Origin: Variovorax boronicumulans
GTDB lineage: Bacteria; Pseudomonadota; Gammaproteobacteria; Burkholderiales; Burkholderiaceae_C
Assembly (NCBI RefSeq): GCF_029892485.1
Contig: NZ_JARXVG010000001.1
Span: 310,001-374,000, forward strand
Length of the DNA stretch: 64,000 nucleotides
Reading direction: 5' to 3'
In this document: positions 8,952 to 20,044 of the stretch, piece by piece
Position numbering within the stretch: the stretch's first letter is position 1
Layout of the letters: every line of letters starts with the position of its first letter
Program-made: the position numbers and the translations under genes
Notes under the pieces: model-generated
Databases searched by the model: none
Told to the model about the DNA's origin: nothing
Seen by the model: only the letters and a program-made list of their open reading frames with translations

Positions 8952-9620
8952 TCACGGCATCACCCTGGATTTCTGTTGCCGCGCGACCTCGCGCAACGCT
9001 TCGCGTTGCCGCGTCAGGTGCGTGCGCATGGCGGCATCGGCACCTTCGCTGTCGCGCGCCTTGAGCGCGGCGAACACGGCCAGGTGCTCCGACAGGCTCT
9101 GGTCGAGCCGGCCCGGCGCATGCAGTTGCTGCAGCCGCGCGAGCTTCAATATCTTGCGCAGGTCGCTGATCACCTGCGCGAGCCACCGGTTGTCCGCGAG
9201 CTTGATGATCGCCTCGTGAATGATGTGGTTGGTGGCGTAGTAGTCGTTGATGCGGCGCGCCTTGGCATGGCGCTCCAGGCGCTCGTGCAGGGCGTCGAGC
9301 TCGTGCAGCTCGGCATCGCTCGCGTTGCGGGCGGCCTCGTAGGCGCAGCGGCCTTCGAGCAGCGCGATCACCGGGAAGATCTCGTCGAGGTCGCGCTCGG
9401 TCACTTCGTTGACGAAGCAGCCGCGCCGGGGTTCGTGCCGCAGCAGGCCTTCGGCGGTGAGCACCTTCAGCGCCTCGCGCAGCGGCGTGCGGGAGATGGA
9501 CAGTCGCTCGCACAGCGCCGCCTCGTCCAGAAAACTGCCCGGCGCCAGCGCGCCCTCGAAGATCTGCTCGCGCAGCGTCGCGGCGACTTCGTCGTGCAGG
9601 GAGTTGGGGACCAGGCGCAT
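8952..9620 (-). CDS. matR: GntR/FadR-family regulator of the malonate operon
   Basis: A 222-residue regulator with an N-terminal winged helix-turn-helix (LHDEVAATLREQIFEGAL, LSISRTPLREALKVL, FVNEVTERDLDEI, roughly residues 8-75) and an all-helical FCD-type ligand domain with the metal-binding histidine pattern (NHIIHEAI, SEHLAVFAAL, MRTHL). It is the first gene of the malonate operon. By analogy with MatR of rhizobia it would respond to malonate or malonyl-CoA. A perfect 14-bp palindrome lies 46 bases upstream of its start and is the likely operator. The function is supported by family and position; repressor versus activator is not decided. Confidence 0.9.
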   Translation of the reverse strand: MRLVPNSLHDEVAATLREQIFEGALAPGSFLDEAALCERLSISRTPLREALKVLTAEGLLRHEPRRGCFVNEVTERDLDEIFPVIALLEGRCAYEAARNASDAELHELDALHERLERHAKARRINDYYATNHIIHEAIIKLADNRWLAQVISDLRKILKLARLQQLHAPGRLDQSLSEHLAVFAALKARDSEGADAAMRTHLTRQREALREVARQQKSRVMP

Positions 9621-9654
9621 GGCGTTTGGGGCTGCTGAGCGGGGCTGGCTCGGC

Positions 9655-9680
9655 GTAATTTCCTGTAATTACGCGTAATT
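9655..9680. promoter_or_regulatory. candidate MatR operator: three phased GTAATT repeats and a 14-bp palindrome
   Basis: GTAATT occurs at 9655-9660, 9665-9670 and 9675-9680, exactly one helical turn apart. The last two form the perfect palindrome AATTACGCGTAATT at 9667-9680. It lies 35-60 bases upstream of the matR start codon. A further inverted repeat GTGAC-N6-GTCAC lies at 9698-9713. FadR-type regulators bind short palindromes in their own promoters, so this is the best candidate site in the region. Confidence 0.6.
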
Positions 9681-9755
9681 GTGAGCGTGCAAACAATGTG
9701 ACGCAAGTGTCACGGGCACCCCGCGCGGCCCGTGATTACCCTGAGATCTCCCGCT

Positions 9756-10580
9756 TCAGGCGCGTGCGGCGACCGTCTTGGCGCGACCGAACCAGAACCA
9801 CAGCGCGATGCCAGCGATCACCATCGGCACGCTCAACCACTGCCCCTGGCTCAGGCTCAGCGCCCTGAGGCCAAGGAAATCGTCTGGCTCGCGGAAGTAC
9901 TCGGCAAAGAAGCGCAGTGCGCCGTAGCCGATCAGGAACACCGCGGCCACCTGCCCTTGTTTGCGCTCCTTGCGCGCGTAGAGCCACATGATCGCGAACA
10001 GCAGCAGCCCTTCGAGCAGGAACTGGTAGATCTGCGACGGATGACGCGGCAGCATCGAGCCGCTTTGCGGAAACACCATGCCCCAGGGGAGATCGGGGCT
10101 GCTGAAGCGGCCCCAGAGTTCGCCGTTGATGAAGTTGCCCACGCGGCCCGCGGCGAGGCCCGTCGGCACGCAGGGCGCCACGAAGTCCATCACCTGCCAG
10201 AACGGCCGTGCGCGCGAATGAGAAAACCACACCATCGCGCCGATCACGCCCAGCATGCCGCCATGGAAGCTCATGCCGCCCTGCCACACGTAGAGGATCT
10301 CGAGCGGATGGGTCAGGTAGAACTCGGGCTTGTAGAAGAGGCAGTAGCCCAACCGCCCGCCGACGATCACGCCCATCACGCCGAGGAAGAGGATGTCCTC
10401 GATGTCCTTGCGCTGCCAGGCGCCTTGCCCGACCAGCGAGCGGTACGGTTCGTGGCGCAGCCGGCGGGTACCGAGAAAGTAGAACAGCGCGAAGGCCGCC
10501 AGGTAGGTCAGGCCGTACCAGTGAATGGCGACGGGTCCGAGTTGCAAGGCGATGGGATTGATCTGCGGATACATGAGCAT
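9756..10580 (-). CDS. lgt: prolipoprotein diacylglyceryl transferase
   Basis: Lgt transfers a diacylglyceryl group from phosphatidylglycerol to the lipobox cysteine of prolipoproteins in the inner membrane. The 274-residue protein has about seven hydrophobic helices, the conserved HWYGLTYL near the N-terminus, [10 protein letters not shown], and the Lgt signature [14 protein letters not shown] with the essential Arg and Asn. The C-terminal part has the expected [11 protein letters not shown] motif. I chose ATG 10580 (MLMYPQINP) because family alignments start here; the open frame extends upstream without support. The outer-membrane and adaptor lipoproteins of both efflux systems in this window are among its expected substrates. 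Confidence 0.96.
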   Translation of the reverse strand: MLMYPQINPIALQLGPVAIHWYGLTYLAAFALFYFLGTRRLRHEPYRSLVGQGAWQRKDIEDILFLGVMGVIVGGRLGYCLFYKPEFYLTHPLEILYVWQGGMSFHGGMLGVIGAMVWFSHSRARPFWQVMDFVAPCVPTGLAAGRVGNFINGELWGRFSSPDLPWGMVFPQSGSMLPRHPSQIYQFLLEGLLLFAIMWLYARKERKQGQVAAVFLIGYGALRFFAEYFREPDDFLGLRALSLSQGQWLSVPMVIAGIALWFWFGRAKTVAARA

Positions 10581-10638
10581 CCGCGGATTGTGCCCGCTGC
10601 ATTTGACTCGCCCAGGCTTTGCGCACTTCGTGCCGCTT

Positions 10639-11571
10639 CTAGCCGCGTTCGCGCACGAACGCCACGAAGCGTGCGAGCGCCGGGTTGTTCGCCCCCTCGG
10701 GCCACACCAGGCTGGTCTCGCAGACCGGAAGCGCTGGCGCGCTGCGGCGCCGCGCAGCCGGCGCAAATTCCGCGGCGCGGCGATAGACCACGCCCGCGCG
10801 CCGGAACTGCGTCACGCTCTCCGGCACCCACGCCACGCCGATGTCCCCGGAGACCAGGTTGACGATGGTCTGCATCTGGATGGCCTCCTGCGCGAGCTGC
10901 GGCAAGCGGCCCGCCGCGTGATAGAGCCCGAAGATCGCATCGTGCAAAGAAGGCACGATGCGGCGCGGAAAGATCACCAGCGGCTCGGCCAGCACGTCGG
11001 CCAGCAGCAGCTTCTCTGTGCGGGCCAGCGCATGCCGGGCCGGCAGCGCGAGCACCAGCGGCTCCTCGGACACGGCCAGGCGCGTGAGCCCCGGCGGTGC
11101 GGCGCCGGGCGAATGCAGCATCAGCCCGGCATCGATCTCGCCCCGCGCGAAGGCTTCGAGCTGCACGTCGCCGGTGGCCTCGACCAGCTCGAGCGCGACC
11201 TCGGGGCAGAGCACGCGAAATTCGCGCACCCACGCCGGCAATTGCTCGAAGCCGACCGTCGATACAAAGGCGATGCGGACCCGCCCCACCTGCCCCGCCG
11301 CTGCGGCGCGCGCCCGTGCCGGCAGCGCCTGTGCCCGGGCCAGCAACTCGCGCACGTCGGGCAGCAGCGCCTCGCCGGCGGGGGTGAGCGCCACGCGCCT
11401 TCGGGTGCGGTCGAACAGCACCACGCCCAGCGTCTTTTCGAGTTGGGCGATGGCCTGCGTCACGGGCGGCTGCGTCATGTGCAGCCGCAGCGCGGCGCGG
11501 CCGAAGTGCAGTTCCTCGGCCACGGCGACGAACTGGCGCCAGGCGCGCAGGTCGATCAGTGCTTCATTCAT
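10639..11571 (-). CDS. LysR-family transcriptional regulator
   Basis: A 310-residue LysR-type regulator. The N-terminal helix-turn-helix covers about residues 8-66 ([53 protein letters not shown]). The rest is the periplasmic-binding-protein-like effector domain. It is divergent from ilvD, with a 99-base shared region that holds an inverted repeat over its own start codon, so it may control ilvD, itself, or both. The effector is unknown. Confidence 0.9.
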   Translation of the reverse strand: MNEALIDLRAWRQFVAVAEELHFGRAALRLHMTQPPVTQAIAQLEKTLGVVLFDRTRRRVALTPAGEALLPDVRELLARAQALPARARAAAAGQVGRVRIAFVSTVGFEQLPAWVREFRVLCPEVALELVEATGDVQLEAFARGEIDAGLMLHSPGAAPPGLTRLAVSEEPLVLALPARHALARTEKLLLADVLAEPLVIFPRRIVPSLHDAIFGLYHAAGRLPQLAQEAIQMQTIVNLVSGDIGVAWVPESVTQFRRAGVVYRRAAEFAPAARRRSAPALPVCETSLVWPEGANNPALARFVAFVRERG

Positions 11572-11632
11572 ATGCCGAGCATATCAATCTGCACCCCAAA
11601 TCGGATTGGAACGAATCAATCAGAAGTCCGAT
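11570..11632. promoter_or_regulatory. LysR/ilvD divergent control region with dyad sites
   Basis: A perfect inverted repeat ATATGC-CGA-GCATAT (11570-11584) overlaps the start codon of the LysR gene. A second dyad, GATT-N6-AATC (11604-11617), and a wider pair ATCGGA (11600-11605)/TCCGAT (11627-11632) lie between it and ilvD. LysR proteins bind interrupted dyads in divergent promoters. Which dyad is the real site cannot be told from sequence. Confidence 0.45.
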
Positions 11633-11670
11633 ACTTGGCTCCCCGATCTCCCCACGATAGAAGAGACACC

Positions 11671-13365
11671 ATGGACACCAAGCCAATCCAGATCAACCGC
11701 CGCAGCGCCAACATCGTCGAAGGCAAGAGCCGCGCCCCCAACCGCTCGATGTTCTACGCCATGGGCTACGAAGAGAGCGACTTCAAGAAGCCGATGGTCG
11801 GCGTCGCCAACGGCCACAGCACCATCACGCCCTGCAACTCGGGCCTGCAGAAGCTGGCCGACGCGGCCATCGAGGGCATCGAGGAAGCCGGCGGCAACGC
11901 GCAGGTGTTCGGCACGCCCACCATCTCCGACGGCATGGCCATGGGCACCGAGGGCATGAAGTACTCGCTGGTGAGCCGCGAGGTGATCTCCGACTGCATC
12001 GAGACCTGCGTGGGCGGCCAGTGGATGGACGGCGTGCTGGTGGTCGGCGGCTGCGACAAGAACATGCCCGGCGGCCTCATGGGCATGCTGCGCGCCAACG
12101 TGCCGGCCATCTACGTCTACGGCGGCACCATCCTCCCGGGCCGCTACAAGGGGCAAGACCTCAACATCGTGAGCGTGTTCGAAGCCGTGGGCCAGAACGC
12201 CGCCGGCAACATGAGCGACGAAGACCTGCACGAGATCGAGAAGCGCGCCATTCCCGGCACCGGCTCCTGCGGCGGCATGTACACGGCCAACACCATGTCC
12301 AGCGCGTTCGAGGCACTGGGCATCTCGCTGCCCTACTCGTCGACCATGGCGAACCCGCACGACGAGAAGGCCAATTCGGCCAAGGAATCGGCCAAGGTGC
12401 TGATCGAGGCGATCAAGAAAGACCTGAAGCCGCGCGACATCGTGACCAAGAAGGCCATCGAGAACGCCGTGGCCGTGATCATGGCCACCGGCGGCTCGAC
12501 CAACGCGGTGCTGCACTTCCTGGCGATCGCGCACGCGGCCGAAGTCGAGTGGACCATCGACGACTTCGAGCGCATGCGCAAGAAGGTGCCGGTGCTGTGC
12601 GACCTGAAGCCCTCGGGCAAGTACCTCGCGGTCGACCTGCACCAGGCAGGCGGCATTCCGCAAGTGATGAAGGTGCTGCTGAATGCGGGCCTGCTGCACG
12701 GCGACTGCATCACCATCAGCGGCCAGACGATTGCTGAAGTGCTCAAGGACGTGCCCGACGTGCCGCGCGCCGACCAGGACGTGATCCGCCCGATCGGCAA
12801 GCCGATGTACGCCGAAGGCCACCTGGCCATCCTGAAGGGCAACCTGTCGCCCGAAGGCGCGGTCGCCAAAATCACGGGCCTGAAGAACCCGGTCATCACT
12901 GGCCCGGCGCGCGTGTTCGACGACGAGCAGTCGGCGCTGCAGGCCATCCTGGCCGGCAAGATCGTGGCCGGCGACGTGATGGTGCTGCGCTACCTCGGCC
13001 CCAAGGGCGGACCGGGCATGCCGGAAATGCTGGCACCCACAGGCGCGCTGATCGGCGCAGGCCTCGGCGAAAGCGTGGGCCTGATCACCGACGGGCGCTT
13101 CTCGGGCGGCACCTGGGGCATGGTCGTTGGCCACGTCGCGCCCGAAGCGGCGGCCGGCGGCACCATCGCCTTCGTGAACGAAGGCGACTCGATCACCATC
13201 GACGCGCACGAGCTCAAGCTCGAACTGAACGTGCCCGAAGCCGAACTGGCCAAGCGCCGCGAAGGCTGGAAGGCGCCGGCTCCGCGCTACACGCGCGGCG
13301 TGCAGGCCAAGTTCGCGTTCAACGCCTCGAGCGCGAGCTCGGGCGCGGTGCTCGACAAGTTCTGA
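11671..13365 (+). CDS. ilvD: dihydroxy-acid dehydratase
   Basis: IlvD dehydrates 2,3-dihydroxyisovalerate and 2,3-dihydroxy-3-methylvalerate to the keto acids that become valine and isoleucine. The 564-residue protein carries the iron-sulfur cysteine motifs [17 protein letters not shown] and [11 protein letters not shown], and the C-terminal [12 protein letters not shown] motif typical of the IlvD/Edd family. Length fits the shorter IlvD type. The ATG at 11671 gives the standard N-terminus with [15 protein letters not shown]. Its TGA stop directly abuts the stop of the convergent DUF3592 gene (palindrome TGATCA). Confidence 0.97.
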   Translation: MDTKPIQINRRSANIVEGKSRAPNRSMFYAMGYEESDFKKPMVGVANGHSTITPCNSGLQKLADAAIEGIEEAGGNAQVFGTPTISDGMAMGTEGMKYSLVSREVISDCIETCVGGQWMDGVLVVGGCDKNMPGGLMGMLRANVPAIYVYGGTILPGRYKGQDLNIVSVFEAVGQNAAGNMSDEDLHEIEKRAIPGTGSCGGMYTANTMSSAFEALGISLPYSSTMANPHDEKANSAKESAKVLIEAIKKDLKPRDIVTKKAIENAVAVIMATGGSTNAVLHFLAIAHAAEVEWTIDDFERMRKKVPVLCDLKPSGKYLAVDLHQAGGIPQVMKVLLNAGLLHGDCITISGQTIAEVLKDVPDVPRADQDVIRPIGKPMYAEGHLAILKGNLSPEGAVAKITGLKNPVITGPARVFDDEQSALQAILAGKIVAGDVMVLRYLGPKGGPGMPEMLAPTGALIGAGLGESVGLITDGRFSGGTWGMVVGHVAPEAAAGGTIAFVNEGDSITIDAHELKLELNVPEAELAKRREGWKAPAPRYTRGVQAKFAFNASSASSGAVLDKF

Positions 13366-14187
13366 TCAGGCCATCATCCACGCGCCGTAGCCAAAGGCTG
13401 CAAAGCCCAGGCCGACGATCGCGAGGATGCCGAGGACTTCGAAGTCCCGCGCCGGCGGCAGGCACTGGACGAAGAGGTGCAGCAAGGCGCCCACGCCGAT
13501 CGTGAAGAAGCCCGCACCGAACTGCTTCATGGGGTTCGGGTCGGGATAGAAAAACGCGAGCGCGAAGCCGGCCAGAAAAACCACGTTGGCCACCACCGTG
13601 CCGCGCGTGCGCCAGCGCTGCTGCGCGGGCGTGGGCTCGCGCACTCCCATCCGCCCGCTGCGGTGGCGGCTCTCCTTGATGGCCATGCCGGTGAAGAAGA
13701 TGCCGGACAGGGTCGGAAATCCGCCAAAGAGCCCGAGCGCCCAGACGATGCCCCACATGTTCTGGAAATCGGCCACCAGCGCCTGTGCGGGATCGGCAGG
13801 CTTGTAGCGCACGTCGACCGGATCGTCCGGCGCCTTGTCGGAAAGCCCGCCGCCGAGCCCCTTGACCTGGCGCACCACGCCGTCCGGGGCGGTGTACTCG
13901 ACGATGGGCGCGCGTGTCGTCGTCGAGCGTCCCTTGCTGTCCTTGCTGCGCTCCTCGACAAACTCGACGAGACGGCCCTGCACGAGCACCGTGCCCGCAA
14001 TCGATTGATAGCGCTGCCAGCCAACCGTGGCCGCGCCGTAGAGGCCCGCGCAGCCGATCAGCAGCGCCCCGACGCCCACACCCCAGAACTGCTTCTTGCG
14101 CCAGCCCACGAGCGCGCCAACGGCCGGCCCGACCATGAGGGAGAGTCCGAAGACAAGCAGTGCGTGGAGGGTGGCTTCGTCATCCAT
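13366..14187 (-). CDS. DUF3592-type membrane protein, unknown function
   Basis: A 273-residue protein with an N-terminal pair of hydrophobic helices (about residues 10-60), a soluble stretch resembling DUF3592 (a GTVLVQGRLVEF strand, then PDGVVRQVKG and VDVRYKPADPAQA), and four more hydrophobic helices at the C-terminus. No catalytic motif is visible. It is transcribed toward ilvD and probably follows the small Trp-rich protein gene 55 bases upstream. Function unknown. Confidence 0.75.
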   Translation of the reverse strand: MDDEATLHALLVFGLSLMVGPAVGALVGWRKKQFWGVGVGALLIGCAGLYGAATVGWQRYQSIAGTVLVQGRLVEFVEERSKDSKGRSTTTRAPIVEYTAPDGVVRQVKGLGGGLSDKAPDDPVDVRYKPADPAQALVADFQNMWGIVWALGLFGGFPTLSGIFFTGMAIKESRHRSGRMGVREPTPAQQRWRTRGTVVANVVFLAGFALAFFYPDPNPMKQFGAGFFTIGVGALLHLFVQCLPPARDFEVLGILAIVGLGFAAFGYGAWMMA

Positions 14188-14242
14188 GGCGCGCCTTCAT
14201 TCATGCAGCGCGAGGGACGGTTGCCGGGGAGCGGCGGTGCGC

Positions 14243-14494
14243 TCAGCGGCGCGGGCGCCCATTGCTGGTCGGCACGCCCATGTTGGTCTTCTGGCGGTCG
14301 ATGCGCGCCTGCTTGCGGCGGTTTTCGCGCTCGATGACCTTGCGCTTGGTGTAGCCCGACGAATCGGCCCAGGCCCACCACGCGACGGCCAATGCGAACG
14401 GCGACAGCACGATCCACCAGCTCCAGCCGGCGACCATGCCGACTTCGAAGTATTTGAGGGCCAGGCTCAGCAGGCCCAACAGCAGAAACCACAT
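14243..14494 (-). CDS. small tryptophan-rich membrane protein (TIGR04438-like)
   Basis: An 83-residue protein with an N-terminal hydrophobic region of two short helices rich in Trp (MWFLLLGLL, WSWWIVLSPF, WWAWADSSG), followed by a very basic cytoplasmic tail (TKRKVIERENRRKQARIDRQK). It resembles a small protein family found in betaproteobacteria. No biochemical role is known to me. It lies upstream of the DUF3592 gene on the same strand. Confidence 0.75.
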   Translation of the reverse strand: MWFLLLGLLSLALKYFEVGMVAGWSWWIVLSPFALAVAWWAWADSSGYTKRKVIERENRRKQARIDRQKTNMGVPTSNGRPRR

Positions 14495-14601
14495 CGCGAA
14501 TCCCTCCGGGTTGTTGTCAACGCATCCGGACGCCGGTGCACGGCGCTACCTACAATCGCGTTGCATCGAATGTAACCCAGCCCTTACGAAATAAATCCCC
14601 C

Positions 14602-14910
14602 ATGAAAAGAGTTCTGTTCGCCGCAGCCCTGGGCCTTGGCCTCGCGGCTCCCGCCTTCGCAGATTTGGCCCTGGCCACATCCAAGAACTGCATGAGCTGC
14701 CACGCGGTCGACCGGAAGGTGCTCGGCCCGTCCTTCAAGGACGTGGCCACGAAATACAAGGACGACAAGGGTGCCGTCGACACCCTCGCCACCAAGATCG
14801 TGAAGGGTGGCTCCGGCGTGTGGGGTCCGGTGCCGATGCCGGCAAACAACCAGGTCAGCGAAGCCGATGCGAAGAAGTTGGCCGCCTGGGTGCTCGCAAC
14901 GCCGCGCTGA
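14602..14910 (+). CDS. small periplasmic cytochrome c (class I, c551-like)
   Basis: A 102-residue monohaem cytochrome c. Residues 1-20 form a Sec signal peptide ending AFA. The haem site CMSCH is at residues 30-34, and the distal methionine is most likely that of PVPMPANNQ near residue 80, as in cytochrome c551. It would carry electrons in the periplasm. An upstream in-frame ATG at 14536 would add 22 non-signal residues and break the signal peptide, so 14602 is preferred. The gene stands alone; the next gene converges on it 6 bases after its stop. Confidence 0.9.
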   Translation: MKRVLFAAALGLGLAAPAFADLALATSKNCMSCHAVDRKVLGPSFKDVATKYKDDKGAVDTLATKIVKGGSGVWGPVPMPANNQVSEADAKKLAAWVLATPR

Positions 14911-14916
14911 GGCGGT

Positions 14917-15423
14917 TCAACCCTGAGGGTTGATGTCGGCCGGAACCACCACCGGCCGGCGCTCGATGCGGTCCTCGAGCTGGCCGATGTGCGCGGCCAA
15001 GGTGTTGTCGGTCTGCTCGGAGCGCAGGCGCACCGCGTTCTCCAGCTGATCGATGCGCGCCACCAGCGCCGTGTGACGGTCGGCGTTATGGGCCATGTGC
15101 TTGTTCTCCTGCGCTTCGAGGAAATTGCGCAATTCGGTGAAGCGCGAGGCCTCGGCCTTGTCGGCCAGGTCGCGCTGGACCTGCATTTCCTTCGTGTGGC
15201 GCTTGGTGTCCAGCAGCACCGAGCTGTGCAGGTACAGCACATAGACCAGGAAGAAGGCGGCCAGCACGACCGTGAGGCCCAGCATGATCAGGCCGAGTGG
15301 CCCCGACACGGTCATGAAGCCCAGCCAGATGTCGGTGGGAGCCGACAGCGTCCCCCAGTTCAACGCGGCAAGCACTGCGATCAGCAGCACGATGACGAAC
15401 AGGAAAGCGGATCTCACGCCCAT
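14917..15423 (-). CDS. LapA-domain-like inner-membrane protein with a coiled-coil tail
   Basis: A 168-residue protein with two N-terminal membrane helices (about residues 4-24 and 40-65) separated by a short NWGTLSAPTDIWLGF loop, the layout of LapA/DUF1049 proteins. The cytoplasmic remainder is charged and predicted helical (TKRHTKEMQVQRDLADKAEASRF and a later LENAVRLRSEQ stretch), likely coiled coil. LapA-like proteins take part in envelope or LPS assembly, but this one is not a close LapB partner pair. Role unknown. Confidence 0.65.
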   Translation of the reverse strand: MGVRSAFLFVIVLLIAVLAALNWGTLSAPTDIWLGFMTVSGPLGLIMLGLTVVLAAFFLVYVLYLHSSVLLDTKRHTKEMQVQRDLADKAEASRFTELRNFLEAQENKHMAHNADRHTALVARIDQLENAVRLRSEQTDNTLAAHIGQLEDRIERRPVVVPADINPQG

Positions 15424-15517
15424 GGGGGGCCTCCTCTGAAAAGATCGAACACAACAACCGACGCCGCACGCGTCGAGGCGCGCGGCAACGGGTTGGTTTT
15501 ACCTCAGGCAAAGGGCA

Positions 15518-15534
15518 CGTCCGGCGCCGCCGGA
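15518..15534. terminator. GC-rich hairpin downstream of acs
   Basis: GTCCGGC-GCC-GCCGGAC forms a perfect 7-bp hairpin just past the acs stop codon. There is no T-run on the minus strand after it, so it may be a transcript-end stabiliser rather than a full intrinsic terminator. Confidence 0.35.
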
Positions 15535-15552
15535 CGGAGAGACGGCCACGTC

Positions 15553-17550
<1,998 letters not shown>

Positions 17551-17597
17551 TCGCTTTGTCTCCTGGATGGGTGCGGCCGTAATGTCGACCGGGCCAC

Positions 17598-17656
17598 TTA
17601 CGGGTCACTGACGGGTCCGATGTTAGTTCGCAGGGTTATCACGGGTGCGTCACGGG
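17598..17656. promoter_or_regulatory. four phased TNACGGG repeats in the acs/yqhA divergent region
   Basis: ACGGG occurs at 17600, 17611, 17641 and 17652, each preceded by T two bases earlier. The copies form two pairs, each with exactly 11-bp spacing, and the pairs are offset by 41 bp. Regular spacing near one helical turn points to a regulator binding one face of the helix. In other proteobacteria acs is controlled by two-component LuxR-type regulators; whether that applies here is inference. Confidence 0.45.
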
Positions 17657-17697
17657 GGCGCCCCTAAAATCGCCGGTCCTCCACGAACCCCCACCCG

Positions 17698-18330
17698 ATG
17701 TCCGCTCCCGATCCCTTCGACCCCCTGAACCCGCCCACTCCCCGGACCTATCCCATGGGACCGTTGCCCCGGCTGATCTTTGCGAGCCGCTGGCTGCAAC
17801 TGCCCCTGTACCTGGGCCTGATCGTGGCGCAGGCGGTGTACGTGGTGCACTTCCTGGTCGAGCTGCTGCACCTGGTCGAAGCCGCATTCGGCAGCCAGAC
17901 CGCGCTGCAGGCCCTGATCACCAGCATCGGCTACAAGACCACCGCGCCGATCGGCGCGCTCAACGAGACGGTGATCATGCTGGTGGTGCTGGCGCTGATC
18001 GACGTGGTGATGATCTCCAACCTGCTGATCATGGTGATCGTGGGCGGCTACGAAACCTTCGTGAGCCGCATGAACCTCGAAGGCCACCGCGACCAGCCCG
18101 AGTGGCTGAGCCACGTGAACGCCTCTGTGCTCAAGGTGAAGCTGGCCACCGCCATCATCGGCATCAGCTCGATCCACCTGCTCAAGACCTTCATCAACGC
18201 GGACAACTACACCGACCGCGTGCTGATCGCGCAGACCGTGATCCACATCGCCTTCCTGTTCTCGGCCATGGCCATCGCCTACACCGACAAGCTGATGAAC
18301 CAGGCGGCAGCCGCCAACCTCCGCCACTGA
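17698..18330 (+). CDS. yqhA: YqhA/UPF0114-family membrane protein
   Basis: A 210-residue protein of the UPF0114 family, with a hydrophilic proline-rich start and then about four membrane helices ([46 protein letters not shown] and two C-terminal segments). The conserved GGYETFVSR and [11 protein letters not shown] motifs mark the family. It is an inner-membrane protein with no established function. It is divergent from acs. Confidence 0.88.
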   Translation: MSAPDPFDPLNPPTPRTYPMGPLPRLIFASRWLQLPLYLGLIVAQAVYVVHFLVELLHLVEAAFGSQTALQALITSIGYKTTAPIGALNETVIMLVVLALIDVVMISNLLIMVIVGGYETFVSRMNLEGHRDQPEWLSHVNASVLKVKLATAIIGISSIHLLKTFINADNYTDRVLIAQTVIHIAFLFSAMAIAYTDKLMNQAAAANLRH

Positions 18331-18350
18331 GCGGATCGCGCCGCCCTGCC

Positions 18351-19268
18351 TCAGCGGGGCGGCGGCAAGTCCCAGGACGGCACTTCGGTGAAGCGTGCGG
18401 CCAGAAAGTCGAGCATCGTGCGCAGCGTGGCCGGCATGTGCTTGCGCGAGGTGTACACGGCGTACATGCCGACGACCTGCGGCTCGCAATCGTCGAAGAG
18501 CGGCACCAGTTCGCCAGACTGCACCAGCGCCGCCGTCAGGTAGGTCGGCAGCATCGCGATGCCCGCCCCCGCCCGCGCAAGGCACATCAGGCTCGCGGCA
18601 TCGTTGGCCGACACGTTCCCGTTCACCGCCACGGACAACGGCGCCCCGTCCGACTTGCGGGTGAAATTCCAGAGGCTGTGGCCGAAATAGGAATGCGTGA
18701 GGCAGTTGCGCTGGGCCAGTTCGTCCACGCGCAGCGGCTTGCCGTGCTCCTTCAGGTAGGCGGGCGACGCGCAGACCACCGAGCGGCATGTCGTGAGCCG
18801 GCGTGCGATGAGATTGGGGTCGATCTCCGCCGCCGTGCGGATCGCCAGGTCGATGCGCTCGTCCACCAGGTTGACGGTCCGGTCCAGCAGCACCAGGTCG
18901 ACCGCCACGCCCGGGTAGAGCCGCACGTAGTCCGCGATGGCGTCGGCCAGCTGCGCCTGCGCGAACGAGGTGCCGGTCGTGATGCGCAACTGGCCCTGCG
19001 GCGCCTCGGCCGGATGCCGCACCGCGGCCTGCATGTCGCCCGCGAGTTCGAGCACCTGGCGGCAGCGCGGCAGCAGTTCTTCGCCGGCGGCGGTGAGGCT
19101 CAGGCGGCGCGTGGTGCGGTGCAGGAGCCGCGCGCCGGTCCATTGCTCCAGCTCGGCCACGTAGCGCGTGACCACCGGGCGGGACATGTCGAGCTTCTCG
19201 GCGGCGGCAGAAAGACTGCCCGAGTCCACCACGTTCACGAACACCCGCATTGCATTCAATCGATCCAT
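18351..19268 (-). CDS. LysR-family transcriptional regulator
   Basis: A 305-residue LysR regulator of the CrgA-like branch: helix-turn-helix with MRVFVNVVDSGSLSAAAEKL and RPVVTRYVAELEQ (residues 7-45), then LLHRTTRRLSLTAAGE. The ATG at 19268 (MDRLNAMRVF) is the standard start of this branch; the open frame extends 33 codons further without support. It is divergent from the NAD(P)-binding protein gene at 19370 with a 101-base gap, the usual arrangement for a LysR regulator and its target. Confidence 0.9.
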   Translation of the reverse strand: MDRLNAMRVFVNVVDSGSLSAAAEKLDMSRPVVTRYVAELEQWTGARLLHRTTRRLSLTAAGEELLPRCRQVLELAGDMQAAVRHPAEAPQGQLRITTGTSFAQAQLADAIADYVRLYPGVAVDLVLLDRTVNLVDERIDLAIRTAAEIDPNLIARRLTTCRSVVCASPAYLKEHGKPLRVDELAQRNCLTHSYFGHSLWNFTRKSDGAPLSVAVNGNVSANDAASLMCLARAGAGIAMLPTYLTAALVQSGELVPLFDDCEPQVVGMYAVYTSRKHMPATLRTMLDFLAARFTEVPSWDLPPPR

Positions 19269-19369
19269 TCGAACGATTTTAGGAATAAAGAAGAGCGGAT
19301 TTCGAGGTATTTCTTTCGAAAGCAGAAACCTAAGATGCGATTCATCCCATCCACTTTCTGGAGTCACTC

Positions 19370-19987
19370 ATGAGCCACATTGCCATCATCGGCGCCACCG
19401 GACGCGCCGGCGGCCGCCTTCTCGAAGAAGCGCTGCGCCGCGGCCACACCGTCACCGCCATCGCCCGCAAGGCCAGCGAGAAGCTGTCCGGCCGCGCCAA
19501 TGTGAAGGCCATCGACCTCGACGTGCTCGACGGCCCCGCGCTCGAAAAAGCACTGGCCGGCCACGACGCCGTGTTCAGCGCCGCGCACTTCGCCACCGTG
19601 CCGCCCGCGGCCGTCATCGAGCCGGTCAAGCGCGCGGGCGTCAAGCGCCTGCTGGTGGTCGGCGGCGCCGGCAGCCTGTTCGCGGCACCCGGCCTGAAGG
19701 TGATCGAGACGCCGAATTTCCCCGACGCCTACCGCGCCGAAGCCACGGCCGGTGGCGTGTTCCTCGATGCGCTGCGCAGCGAGAAGGATCTCGACTGGAC
19801 CTTCCTCTCGCCCTCGGCCGAGTTCGTCGAAGGCGAGCGCACGGGCAAGTTCCGCCTGGGCAAGGACGACCTGCTGGTGAGCGCCGAAGGCCGCAGCTGG
19901 ATCACTTTCGAGGACTACGCGATCGCGTTCATCGACGAGCTCGAAAAGCCGGCGCATTCGCGCCAGCGCTACACGATCGGCTACTGA
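19370..19987 (+). CDS. NAD(P)-binding atypical SDR / NmrA-like oxidoreductase
   Basis: A 205-residue Rossmann-fold protein. The dinucleotide-binding motif is GATGRAGGRL at residues 8-17, followed by the beta-strand VKAIDLDVLD and VFSAAHFATV. Such small atypical SDR proteins act as NAD(P)H-sensing proteins or quinone or flavin reductases; the classical YxxxK pair is absent. It is probably controlled by the divergent LysR gene. A strong bidirectional terminator follows 13 bases after its stop. The substrate is unknown. Confidence 0.85.
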   Translation: MSHIAIIGATGRAGGRLLEEALRRGHTVTAIARKASEKLSGRANVKAIDLDVLDGPALEKALAGHDAVFSAAHFATVPPAAVIEPVKRAGVKRLLVVGGAGSLFAAPGLKVIETPNFPDAYRAEATAGGVFLDALRSEKDLDWTFLSPSAEFVEGERTGKFRLGKDDLLVSAEGRSWITFEDYAIAFIDELEKPAHSRQRYTIGY

Positions 19988-20000
19988 TCGGCGGGCAATG

Positions 20001-20026
20001 AAAAAGGACCCTCGCGGGTCCTTTTT
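20001..20026. terminator. bidirectional intrinsic terminator
   Basis: AAAAAGGACCC-TCGC-GGGTCCTTTTT is a perfect 11-bp stem with a 4-base loop, flanked by A and T tracts on either side. It lies between the convergent oxidoreductase gene and fumC and can stop transcription from both. Confidence 0.92.
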
Positions 20027-20044
20027 CGTGAGCGGCTGCTTGGA

